Shown: positions 1 through 6,707, counted from the first letter of the stretch. The stretch: DNA of 8,143 nucleotides from an uncultured Methanomassiliicoccales archaeon (GCA_934234005.1 CAKQHC010000070.1:1-8143), one strand, 5' to 3'. Made by a program: numbers and translations. Notes: a model not told the origin generated them from the letters alone.

Positions 1-398
1 TTCACGTAGCCCGCGGAGATATGAGACGCGCCGTAAATTCGCTTCAGGTAGCTGCATCTCTCGGTAAGAGAATCGATCTCGACCTGATTTATCAGACAAC
101 CGGAATGGCCAATCCGGAAGCGGTGAAGGATATGCTCAACACCGCTCTCTCGGGCAATTTCATCAAAGCCAGGGATTTGCTCGACGACATGATGATTACG
201 TTCGGACTCTCCGGACAGGATATCGTTACACAGATTCATTCCGCAATCATCGATCTGACGATAACCGATGCAGAGAAAGTGCGTCTGATGGACAAAACCG
301 GAGAAATCGAATTCCGCATAGTCCAGGGAAGCAATGAGAGAATCCAGCTGGAAGCGCTTATAGCATATCTTGTCATGATCGGCGGAAACAAGAGATAA
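1..398 (+). CDS. rfcS: Replication factor C small subunit, C-terminal part (5' truncated)
   Basis: This is the clamp-loader small subunit, an AAA+ ATPase that with the large subunit loads the PCNA sliding clamp onto primed DNA. Only the last 131 codons are in the window, reading in frame from base 3; a full RfcS has roughly 320 residues, so the Walker motifs lie upstream. The visible part opens with ARGDMRRAVNSLQ, the family's sensor 2/lid signature (GDMRRAxNxLQ). The helical collar domain that holds the pentamer together follows, and the gene ends GGNKR-TAA. ATG at 21 is internal to the domain and is not the start. The gene ends 9 bases before the stop of the convergent ATPase gene, so its transcription terminator must lie within or opposite that gene. 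This is a housekeeping gene and marks the chromosomal edge of the accessory stretch that follows. Confidence 0.93.
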   Translation, partial: HVARGDMRRAVNSLQVAASLGKRIDLDLIYQTTGMANPEAVKDMLNTALSGNFIKARDLLDDMMITFGLSGQDIVTQIHSAIIDLTITDAEKVRLMDKTGEIEFRIVQGSNERIQLEALIAYLVMIGGNKR

Positions 399-407
399 AC
401 CGAATCC

Positions 408-1754
408 TTATCCGGCAATAAATGCGGATGCAAACAAAGGATAGTGTTCCGTGCCGTCTTCCGATACGGATACGTTTGACTGTTCAAAAATTATCCTGCG
501 GTCCACACGGAAGAATCTTGGTACCTTATTCAGCGACGGAGCTGTTCTTTGCTTTCCGGATTTGACTTCGATTACTGTCAGTTCGGAACCGATTTCAACT
601 ACAAAATCCAATTCCATCATCATCTCGCCGCTGTTTTTGCGATAATATCTCGGAACACATCCTGCTTTTACCAAGCACTCGCATACGACATTTTCGACAA
701 TCGAACCTTGGTTGACGGACATGTCTTTGTTCGCTATAGCGCGTACGGTAACGTTTCCGCACATATGTGTCAAAATGCCGGTATCGGACATGTACACCTT
801 GAATGTGTCGTGATTCTCTTTCAATGCCAAAGGAGATTCTACTGTATTCAGGGAATAACAGAAATTGCCTATTCCCGCACCTTTTATCCATAAAAGGTTC
901 TCGCCGTATATATCCGATGACTTACGGGATTTTCCGCCCGATATTCTGGAATACATAAATTTCTTGTTAGTGTCTGCCAATTGTGAAGGTATAGATCTGA
1001 AACACTCCAGCGTCCTGTCGCAGTCTACTCCTGAATTGTAACGGTTAATATCGAGAGAAATACAATCTACAATATCTTTCAGGACTTTGTCCGGTGCGGC
1101 ATAATTCTTTGACGAAATGTATGTTTCGACGGATTCGGGCATGCCTCCGACCACCATATAGTCGCGAAACAATGATTCAAAACGATCGCAAACCGCCTTA
1201 TCTATTGTTCTTTTTTCGCGTATCGATGATTTGACATATCCGATAACATCCTCCGAAATGTTATTGGCCCATAAAAATTCCTCAAAATCCAAGGAATGCA
1301 TCTCTATATGTTCCTCATAACCTGTTGGTACCAATGGTCTTATTGCACCGTTTTCTTTGAATTTCTTTCTGGGTATGTCCACACCCAATAATGAATCGGA
1401 AGCTATGACATCATAGCGTCCGTCGATTGTTAAAAATTTCAATGCGGTACGCGCTTCGGGACATTCCTGTATTTCATCCAACAGGATTAATGTTGAACCC
1501 GGATGAAAATTATCGGGATTGCGATACAGCATCATGCCTCTGATGACAGAATCTGCATCAAGATTACCCTCAAAAATCGAATGAATGTCTGTCTCTTCAC
1601 TGAAATTGAAACTTACAAAATGCTCGTAGTTTTCATGACCGAATTTTTCGATGATGAATGTTTTACCGACCTGGCGTTGACCTTTTATGAGAAGACATTT
1701 ATGTTTTCTGTTTTTTCATTCTAATAAAACGTCATAAACCTTTCTTCTGAGCAC
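408..1754 (-). pseudogene. AAA_14/DUF4143 ATPase with in-frame TGA ahead of Walker A
   Basis: This is a P-loop ATPase of the AAA_14 plus DUF4143 family, common in archaea and anaerobes and of unknown cellular role. Read from GTG at 1754 it gives 448 codons, with TGA at codon 13 (1716-1718). Around the stop it reads VLRRKVYDVLLE-stop-KNRKHKCLLIKG, then Walker A GQRQVGKT (about residues 25-32), Walker B LILLDE (D93/E94), DFEEFLW, the DUF4143 hallmark GGMPES, and a PD-(D/E)XK-like ELDF...IEVKSGK (about 381-401). Family members typically have LLEWK here, so TGG to TGA is the simplest reading. The intact frame from ATG 1535 (375 codons) lacks Walker A and could not be a normal ATPase. No ATG, GTG or TTG lies between the stop and 1535. 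TGA ends four neighbouring genes, so recoding is unlikely. A usually conserved Gly (ASGSLLG) is Asp here (ASDSLLG). I infer a recent nonsense mutation or a base error. Confidence 0.85.
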
Positions 1755-1774
1755 AATCTCGCATAATGCGTGTC

Positions 1775-1783
1775 AAATAAAAA
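1775..1783 (-). promoter_or_regulatory. Putative TATA element of the AAA_14/DUF4143 gene
   Basis: On the minus strand this reads TTTTTATTT. Its centre is 25 bases upstream of the GTG at 1754, the spacing expected if transcription starts at the start codon (leaderless). No Shine-Dalgarno sequence precedes that GTG. The match to an archaeal TATA box is only moderate; the spacing, shared with other genes in the window, is the main support. Confidence 0.4.
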
Positions 1784-1792
1784 TGTATTCAT

Positions 1793-1847
1793 TAATTTAA
1801 CTTAAAAATTGTAATTTTATGCAATAATTTAACTTAAAAATTGTAAT
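1793..1847. repeat. Perfect 23-bp direct repeat (two copies, 32-bp period)
   Basis: Two identical 23-base copies occupy 1793-1815 and 1825-1847, separated by 9 bases; the shared core is TTTAACTTAAAAATTGTAAT. They lie just upstream of the putative TATA element of the ATPase gene, at about -39 to -61 and -71 to -93 from the predicted transcription start. The 32-bp period is about three helical turns, so two bound proteins would sit on the same face of the DNA. A tandem operator is the likeliest role (inference). Only two copies exist, so this is not a CRISPR array. Confidence 0.7.
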
Positions 1848-1965
1848 AATAACTCATACGAACATCAGCGGAATTGTCCGAACGACCTTGCGACACAACC
1901 CGATACCTCAGGTGTGCCCCGCATTCCATCGTATGGCCGATTACAGAAAGAAGGTATTGATGTAC

Positions 1966-1992
1966 GTCCGGATGAGAATATTCACTCCGGAC
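1966..1992. terminator. 27-bp imperfect palindrome downstream of the ligase gene
   Basis: GTCCGGA at 1966-1972 pairs with TCCGGAC at 1986-1992, and the intervening 13 bases contain the self-complementary GAATATTC. It lies 70-96 bases beyond the ligase stop codon, so it may be a 3'-end hairpin of the operon transcript or a protein-binding site. No strong T tract follows on the minus strand, and archaeal termination usually depends on U tracts rather than hairpins, so the terminator label is tentative. Confidence 0.3.
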
Positions 1993-2061
1993 CGCACATA
2001 GATGCTTTTATATCAATGTGACCGGAAAAACAACCCTCGCAATGATCTTATTCGGCTGCAA

Positions 2062-3312
2062 TCACAGCGAAGGTATGCAGTCCCTTCTGTCGAGTACGCG
2101 CGCAGTCTTTTTCTCGCTGCGGGGCAACGAACCGACGTCTACCGCTCCGACTTCGACCGTAACTCCTATACGGGAACGGACCGCCTCGCCGATATTCCTC
2201 ACAAGTTCGTCGCGCTCGTTTTCGGGAACCGAAGTCTCCACAAACAATTCGATACCGTCTTTGCCGTTTACGGTGCTTATGACTATAAGAAACTCCCCGG
2301 TTGTACCTTCGGTAGACGAAATAATCTCCTCAAACTGTGCGGGGAACATGTTAACGGCTTTCACTTTAAACATGTCATCCGTACGTCCGAACACGCGGTC
2401 TATCCTTGTATAGGAACATCCGCACGGACATTTGCCGGGAATGGTGCGCGTTAAATCATGGGTACGGTAACGGATTAACGGGGCTCCTTCTTTCCTGAAC
2501 GCAGTCAGAACCAATTCTCCTTTTTCCCCTTCAGGCAACACTTCTCCGGTGGACGGATCGATAATTTCACTGTACACATAATCGTCCCAAAGATGCATTC
2601 CGGTATGGTACCTGCAGTCGATTCCAATCCCGGGGCCGTAAATTTCCGTCAATCCGTAGATATCGTATATATCGATACCGAGATTCTCGCAAATCGTTTC
2701 CCTGGTCTTTATACCCCAAAATTCCGAACCTATTATTCCGACACGCAGATTTATCTTATCAAGCATGTTGCGCTTCCTGACCTCTTCGGCCAACAGAAGA
2801 GCGTATGAGGACGTAGAACACAGAACTGTGGATTTCATGTCCTCCATCATCCTCAGCTGTTTCTCCGTGTTTCCGGGACCGAGCGGAACGGCCATAGCAC
2901 CCAAACGCTCGCATCCCAGCTGGAATCCTATGCCGGCGGTCCACAAACCGTATCCGGGCGTTATCTGTATGCGATCCGTGTTTGTGATTCCGGCCATACG
3001 GTAGCAGCGGACAAACATGTCTGCCCAATCGTCCACATCCTTTTGCGTATACGGAATCACGACGGGTATTCCCGTGGTACCGGACGAAGAGTGTATTCTG
3101 ATGATTTTCTCTTCCGGAACGGCAGCCAGTCCCAAAGGATATGCTTCGCGTAAATCGGCCTTCTCCGTAAACGGCAGTTTCTCGAAATCTTCTTTCGTCT
3201 TTATTTTCGAGATATCTATGTCCCTGTACTTATTGGCATAAAACGGGCTCCTTTCCTTGATATCCGAAATCATTTTCATTATGTGTCCGAATTGAAAATC
3301 ATCCATTGTCAT
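2062..3312 (-). CDS. paaK: Phenylacetate-CoA ligase family protein (PaaK type)
   Basis: This is an adenylate-forming enzyme that would activate an aryl acid (phenylacetate, or indole- or hydroxyphenyl-acetate) with ATP and CoA to the aryl-CoA via an acyl-AMP, in the cytoplasm. The protein has 416 residues, close to the usual 430 or so. Motifs in order: the P-loop-like SSSGTTGIP (75-83), the A5 motif YGLTEIYGPG (219-228), YRTHDLT (282-288), a CPCGC cluster (295-299), GRTDDMFKVKAVNMFP (309-324) and the C-terminal PRSEKKTARVLDRR (397-410), whose Lys 402 fits the catalytic lysine of the mobile domain. It is the last gene of the operon. ATG 3312 lies 4 bases after the preceding Sel1 stop, and GTGAT overlapping that stop is the only Shine-Dalgarno-like sequence, so translation is probably coupled; the second ATG (3306) is possible. 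In archaea such ligases often sit beside indolepyruvate oxidoreductase, which is not seen here. The exact substrate cannot be told. Confidence 0.9.
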   Translation of the reverse strand: MTMDDFQFGHIMKMISDIKERSPFYANKYRDIDISKIKTKEDFEKLPFTEKADLREAYPLGLAAVPEEKIIRIHSSSGTTGIPVVIPYTQKDVDDWADMFVRCYRMAGITNTDRIQITPGYGLWTAGIGFQLGCERLGAMAVPLGPGNTEKQLRMMEDMKSTVLCSTSSYALLLAEEVRKRNMLDKINLRVGIIGSEFWGIKTRETICENLGIDIYDIYGLTEIYGPGIGIDCRYHTGMHLWDDYVYSEIIDPSTGEVLPEGEKGELVLTAFRKEGAPLIRYRTHDLTRTIPGKCPCGCSYTRIDRVFGRTDDMFKVKAVNMFPAQFEEIISSTEGTTGEFLIVISTVNGKDGIELFVETSVPENERDELVRNIGEAVRSRIGVTVEVGAVDVGSLPRSEKKTARVLDRRDCIPSL

Positions 3313-3316
3313 AAAA

Positions 3317-4039
3317 TCACATCTTTCCGAGAATTTCCACAGCCTCCGCGTTTCCTCTGACGGCAGCTTTCTTCAACCAAGTACGGGCATTCCTCTCGCT
3401 GCGGACCATTCCTTCTCCGGATAAAGACAATTTACCTAGCATACACATTGAATCGCCGTCTCCCAAACCCGCAGATTTGACAAAATATCCGACTGCTTTG
3501 CCTGTGTCTACGGGAACACCTCTGCCCTCCAAATACATAAGTCCCAAACGAAGTCCCGCCTTGGAATACCCTCCGTCGAGACATTTTACGTATTCGGATA
3601 CTGCTTTGCCTGTGTCTACGGGAACACCTCTGCCCTCTTCGTCCATCACGGCAACACGATACAGTGCCGGGAGATTACCGTGTTCGGCCGCTTTTCCATA
3701 CCAGAAGTATGCTTTTTCCCAATCCTGCGGTATGCCCTCTACATCCGAATACATGAAACCGAGATTGAACATTGCGCGCGCATATCCCAAATCTGCAGAT
3801 TTGCGGTATAGTTCCATAGCCTTTTCGAGATCCGGAGATATGCCCGATCCGTGAGCCCTCATATGGCCGAGATTGCATAATGCCTCCGCATTTCCCTGAT
3901 CCGCTGCGAGTCCGAACCATTTTGCTGCTTCTCTGCGGTCCTGCGGTACGCCGTCGCCTTTGAAGAATATGTATCCCATTGCGACCTGGGCATCCTGATC
4001 TCCGTTTTGCGCGGATTTGAATACGTCTTCAAAAGCCGT
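3317..4039 (-). CDS. Sel1-like repeat protein C (third in operon, non-canonical start)
   Basis: This is a soluble Sel1/TPR-like solenoid of about six repeats of 36 residues, each close to A..LG..Y..G.GV..D...A..W...AA..G. Sel1 proteins act as adaptors between other proteins; no catalytic site, signal peptide or membrane segment is visible. The first ATG (3979) falls inside repeat 1 (MGYIFFKGDGV), and the frame upstream still codes Sel1 sequence (AFEDVFKSAQNGDQDAQVA), so the gene begins earlier. No ATG, GTG or TTG is available. ACG at 4039 lies 8 bases after a strong GGAGG that overlaps the previous gene's AGG-AGG-TAA end. Starting there gives 240 residues, with 22 residues through the first 'LG' pair, exactly as in the upstream Sel1 gene. 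The alternatives are a lost start codon or a one-base frameshift joining it to the previous gene (see findings). Two neighbouring repeats share an exact 38-bp DNA stretch. The ligase gene follows after 4 bases. Confidence 0.82.
   Translation of the reverse strand, partial: TAFEDVFKSAQNGDQDAQVAMGYIFFKGDGVPQDRREAAKWFGLAADQGNAEALCNLGHMRAHGSGISPDLEKAMELYRKSADLGYARAMFNLGFMYSDVEGIPQDWEKAYFWYGKAAEHGNLPALYRVAVMDEEGRGVPVDTGKAVSEYVKCLDGGYSKAGLRLGLMYLEGRGVPVDTGKAVGYFVKSAGLGDGDSMCMLGKLSLSGEGMVRSERNARTWLKKAAVRGNAEAVEILGKM
3492..3637 (-). repeat. Exact 38-bp intragenic repeat, one Sel1 unit apart
   Basis: Bases 3492-3529 and 3600-3637 are identical and sit 108 bp apart, exactly one 36-residue Sel1 unit. 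Both encode the loop and helix start EGRGVPVDTGKAV. Other repeats in the gene have diverged at the DNA level, so this pair points to a recent duplication or gene conversion of a single repeat. Confidence 0.9.
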
Positions 4040-4044
4040 ATGTA

Positions 4045-5133
4045 TTACCTCCTGACCATCCTGCGTACATGTATCTCGGGATGGTCCATATACCTCCCCA
4101 AGTAATAATATGCGGCAAGGAACCCGTTGGCAGCAGCCTGCGTGTAGTATTCGATGGCCTGCGATTCGTCCTTGGGCATTCCGTTTCCGTCATACATCCT
4201 TCCCAGGAAGAACTGTGCGTCCGGAGATCCGGCGGAAGCCGCCCTTTTCAATATATCGAATGCCTTGCGGTCGTCGCGTTTGACATAAATTCCCTGGTGA
4301 TAGAGCATCGCAATGATAAACATGGCCTCGTGGCTTCCCAAACCCGCTGCCCTTTCATAATACGTGAATGCTCTCTTCTCGTCCCCGGCTTCGAAGAATT
4401 CGTCGGCCATCGCCAAGGCATCGTCGCGCATGGTTGTTTCCTTCTGGGTTTTGGTAGTCAACAACCGCCCCATGCGCTCGTCGTAAGTCTCTTTTTGGCC
4501 TCCGTCCAAACCGTTCAGCACGGATGCCCAGCACAAAGTGCATTTCTCATGACCCATATCGGAACCGTACATGTACCATCTGCCGGCTTCGACCTCGTTA
4601 TGCGCAATTCCGTTCATTCCGTATTCGTAATTCATCCCTATTTCCAGGAACAAATCTCCGTCTCCGGACACCGAAACGGACGAATACCACACTTCTGCCT
4701 CAACTTTGGATCTGGGCGCACCGATACCGTGCGCGTAGAAGTAACCGACCATGAATTTGGCCATGTTGTTTCCGTTCTCCGCAGCCTTGTGATACCATTC
4801 CATGGACAGTTTGTTGTCCTGTTCCAAAAGAAGACCTTCGCGGTATTCGTTGGCCAGAGACAACTGTGCATCGACATTTCCCAGGTTTGCGGATTCCTTA
4901 AGGTGTTCGATATAATGAGGAAGATTGCGGAGTACCAGATCGCCGTCGCGATACAGTTTGGCCAATTCCCAATGTGCACGCGCGCATCCTCCGGACGCTG
5001 CCTTCTCATACCATTTCACAGCAGTAGCTATGTCAAAATCGAATTCCTTGCCCGTATGGTAATAATAACCCAAGGCAAGGCATGCATACGGATTCGATGC
5101 GTTGGCATCGCGGATAAGACGATCGATTTTCAC
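4045..5133 (-). CDS. Sel1-like repeat protein B (second in operon)
   Basis: This 362-residue Sel1 solenoid protein has about eight repeats. Clear units include LALGYYYHTGKEFDFDIATA near the N-terminus, AQLSLANEYREGLLLEQDNK, AKFMVGYFYAHGIG and AQFFLGRMYDGNGMPKDESQ. A non-repeat insert of about 35 residues (QKETYDERMGRLLTTKTQKE and on) divides the array around residues 205-240. It is predicted to be cytoplasmic and acts presumably as a scaffold. The start is GTG at 5133, overlapping the TGA of the previous gene as GTGA, with GGAG 8 bases upstream (5145-5142); this indicates coupled translation. It ends with a short basic tail, HVRRMVRR, after a final partial repeat. The -1 frame in that last stretch reads LGEVYG and continues into the next gene, so a frameshifted fusion of the two Sel1 genes cannot be excluded. 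The ligand or partner is unknown. Confidence 0.85.
   Translation of the reverse strand: MKIDRLIRDANASNPYACLALGYYYHTGKEFDFDIATAVKWYEKAASGGCARAHWELAKLYRDGDLVLRNLPHYIEHLKESANLGNVDAQLSLANEYREGLLLEQDNKLSMEWYHKAAENGNNMAKFMVGYFYAHGIGAPRSKVEAEVWYSSVSVSGDGDLFLEIGMNYEYGMNGIAHNEVEAGRWYMYGSDMGHEKCTLCWASVLNGLDGGQKETYDERMGRLLTTKTQKETTMRDDALAMADEFFEAGDEKRAFTYYERAAGLGSHEAMFIIAMLYHQGIYVKRDDRKAFDILKRAASAGSPDAQFFLGRMYDGNGMPKDESQAIEYYTQAAANGFLAAYYYLGRYMDHPEIHVRRMVRR
4047..4053 (-). promoter_or_regulatory. Strong Shine-Dalgarno deciding the start of Sel1 protein C
   Basis: The minus strand reads AGGAGGT, formed by the last two Arg codons and stop of Sel1 protein B. It is the best ribosome binding site in the window. 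From GGAGG, 8 bases lead to ACG at 4039, whereas the first in-frame ATG (3979) is about 70 bases away with no Shine-Dalgarno of its own. This supports initiation at 4039. Confidence 0.65.
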
Positions 5134-6596
5134 CTTCTCTTCTCCGTTTTTATCTTATTCAGCAACATGAGTGCATCCCGGTCTCCCTGTTTGGCTGCCA
5201 TAGACAGATACTTCTTTGCACGGGGGATGTTCTTGTCTACGTACTCGCCGTCATAGTACAGTTTTCCTAAATAGAACTGTGCCTCCGCGTAATCTTTGGA
5301 TACGGCATCCTCTATCATGGACAGGCCCTGCTGCACATCCTGTTTGACTCCCGATCCCGTTACAAGTAGCATGCCGTAAAATGCTTCCGCGGCAGGATGT
5401 CCTTTTTCCGCAGCCTGGTCGAACCACATGGCGGCTTCCTCCACGTTTTTCTCGGTACCTCTTCCTTCATAATAGAAACAACCGAGACAATACTGTGAAT
5501 TGACTTCCCCCATTTCGGCTGCTTCCCTGAACCATTTGAGGGCTTCCTTGTCATCCTGTTCGAAGTACATGCCGTTGCCGTACATACATGCAAGCGCATA
5601 CTGTGCATATCCGTTGCAACTGTTTGCGGCGACGGTAAACCAATGTGCCGCCTTCGCAAGGTCGCGGGGGACATTCTGTCCTTCAAAACACATGTTTGCA
5701 TAATCAACCATTGCCTGCTGATATCCGTTCTCGCATGATTTCTCAAACCATTCGGCGGCTTTTTCGGGATTCTTCGGGACTCCGTCTCCCATCGCATACG
5801 ACATACCTATCTGATACTGGGCTTCCGCGTGACCCTGTTCGGCGGCTGCCTCAAACAAACGGTTGGCTTCTTTGATATCAGTGTATTTGGTACGCGGAGC
5901 CATGTATATGCATGCCAACGAGAACTGTGCGTCTCTGTTTCCCGCATCGGCACCCTTTCTGAACCATAAAATTGCTGTTTTTTGATCTGGTTCGGCATAG
6001 CACAGACCCTGATCGTATATTTGGCCCAAACGGTACATTGCTTCCCCGTTACCGCTGCGTGCTGCTTCGGTAAGCCATTTCTCGGCTTCGTCGCGGTTTT
6101 TGGCAACGCCTTTTCCCATCATGTACATAAAACCGATTTTGCATTGGGCCTCCGCATCACCCGATTCGGCACAGACTTTGTACCATCTGACGGCTTCGGC
6201 ATGATTTTTCTTAACATGATTGTGTCCGTTATCATATATGTCGAAAAGTTCAGAACAGGCTTTTGTATCTCTCTGCTCTCCTTTGAATCTTAATGCAAGA
6301 AGGCTGTCAAACTGCTCTTCTTCGATTTTCTTTTTCTCGGACACAACTATGGATGCTTCCTGCGAACCTTTATCGGCGGCTTCCGAAAACAATTCCATCG
6401 CTTTAACGCGGTCTGCGGGAATGCCGCCTTCTCCGAGATAAGTGAAAAGACCTGCCAAATATAATGCATCCGGATCTGATTCGCCGATGCAATTGATTGC
6501 CGTCTCGGCAGCCTTGTTCAAATCAAAGGAATTGCCGTTACAATCCATATAATCGCGAATCATGTTGCATGTTTTAACATCCGTCTTTTCAGACAT
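5130..6596 (-). CDS. Sel1-like repeat protein A (first in operon)
   Basis: This is the largest Sel1 protein here, 488 residues with about 11 tandem 36-residue repeats covering nearly the whole chain. Well-formed units include AQCKIGFMYMMGKGVAKNRD, AQYQIGMSYAMGDGVPKNPE, SQYCLGCFYYEGRGTEKNVE and AQFYLGKLYYDGEYVDKNIP. A degenerate Glu/Lys-rich spacer (SEKKKIEEEQFDSLLALRFK) follows the first repeat. No signal peptide, membrane segment or enzymatic domain is seen. It probably forms a superhelical binding surface for another protein (family knowledge; the partner is unknown). I prefer ATG 6596 (MSEKTDVKT) over the in-frame ATG 6608, because a TATA box is centred 26 bases upstream of 6596 and neither ATG has a Shine-Dalgarno, as expected for a leaderless transcript. 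The stop TGA overlaps the GTG of Sel1 protein B. It is divergent from a fourth Sel1 gene. Confidence 0.92.
   Translation of the reverse strand: MSEKTDVKTCNMIRDYMDCNGNSFDLNKAAETAINCIGESDPDALYLAGLFTYLGEGGIPADRVKAMELFSEAADKGSQEASIVVSEKKKIEEEQFDSLLALRFKGEQRDTKACSELFDIYDNGHNHVKKNHAEAVRWYKVCAESGDAEAQCKIGFMYMMGKGVAKNRDEAEKWLTEAARSGNGEAMYRLGQIYDQGLCYAEPDQKTAILWFRKGADAGNRDAQFSLACIYMAPRTKYTDIKEANRLFEAAAEQGHAEAQYQIGMSYAMGDGVPKNPEKAAEWFEKSCENGYQQAMVDYANMCFEGQNVPRDLAKAAHWFTVAANSCNGYAQYALACMYGNGMYFEQDDKEALKWFREAAEMGEVNSQYCLGCFYYEGRGTEKNVEEAAMWFDQAAEKGHPAAEAFYGMLLVTGSGVKQDVQQGLSMIEDAVSKDYAEAQFYLGKLYYDGEYVDKNIPRAKKYLSMAAKQGDRDALMLLNKIKTEKRR
5142..5145 (-). promoter_or_regulatory. Shine-Dalgarno of Sel1 protein B
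   Basis: GGAG on the minus strand lies 8 bases ahead of the GTG start at 5133, inside the 3' end of the upstream Sel1 gene. It fixes GTG as the start and shows that internal genes of the operon use Shine-Dalgarno initiation, unlike the apparently leaderless first gene. Confidence 0.6.
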
Positions 6597-6617
6597 AAAA
6601 AGACGCATACGCGCGCG

Positions 6618-6626
6618 TATTTATTA
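6618..6626 (-). promoter_or_regulatory. TATA box of the Sel1-ligase operon
   Basis: The minus strand reads TAATAAATA, centred at 6622, 26 bases upstream of ATG 6596. This is the usual distance from an archaeal TATA box to the transcription start, so the mRNA probably begins at or next to that ATG. It would drive the four-gene minus-strand operon. Confidence 0.6.
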
Positions 6627-6695
6627 CACTGACGGTCGTACCTTCATAATTTGATATGATGTCTAAAAGGCAGAAAATGCGATAAAACCTCACAA

Positions 6696-6707
6696 TATGC
6701 TAGCATA
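6696..6707. promoter_or_regulatory. 12-bp perfect palindrome in divergent Sel1 promoter region
   Basis: TATGCTAGCATA is perfectly self-complementary and lies between the two outward-facing TATA boxes, about 100 bases upstream of the minus-strand start and about 70 upstream of the plus-strand start. Its position suggests an operator for a dimeric regulator acting on one or both Sel1 transcripts; this is inference from symmetry and location only. A perfect 12-mer palindrome could also arise by chance in a window of this size. Confidence 0.4.

Larger units (their letters stand above)
1755..2061. other. Intergenic region between ligase gene and ATPase gene
   Basis: This 307-base gap separates two minus-strand genes. 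The part nearest the ATPase gene (to about 1850) is very AT-rich and holds its promoter and the 23-bp direct repeats. The part nearest the ligase gene (1851-2061) has normal gene-like composition and holds an imperfect palindrome at 1966-1992, a run of five T on the minus strand (2030-2026) that could serve as a U-tract terminator for the ligase operon, and a plus-strand frame open from 1833 to a TGA at 2018-2020 with no usable early start codon. I recognise no gene or RNA in it. Confidence 0.6.

Noticed and set aside
1716..1718. TGA read as selenocysteine, or as Trp by recoding
   Set aside because: The expected residue is Trp, no reason for selenocysteine exists in this family, and TGA is a normal stop in four neighbouring genes. 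Pyrrolysine, expected in this clade, uses TAG and not TGA.
1793..1847. Direct repeats as a minimal CRISPR array
   Set aside because: There are only two copies with a 9-base spacer, the repeat is AT-rich, and no cas gene is nearby.
2002..2454. A 150-codon plus-strand frame starting ahead of the ligase stop
   Set aside because: It is antisense to the conserved C-terminal half of the CoA ligase, and its translation has no recognisable motif.
4069..5256. A 395-codon plus-strand open frame opposite Sel1 genes
   Set aside because: It is antisense to clear Sel1 repeats, its translation shows no domain, and long antisense frames are common opposite repetitive solenoid genes.
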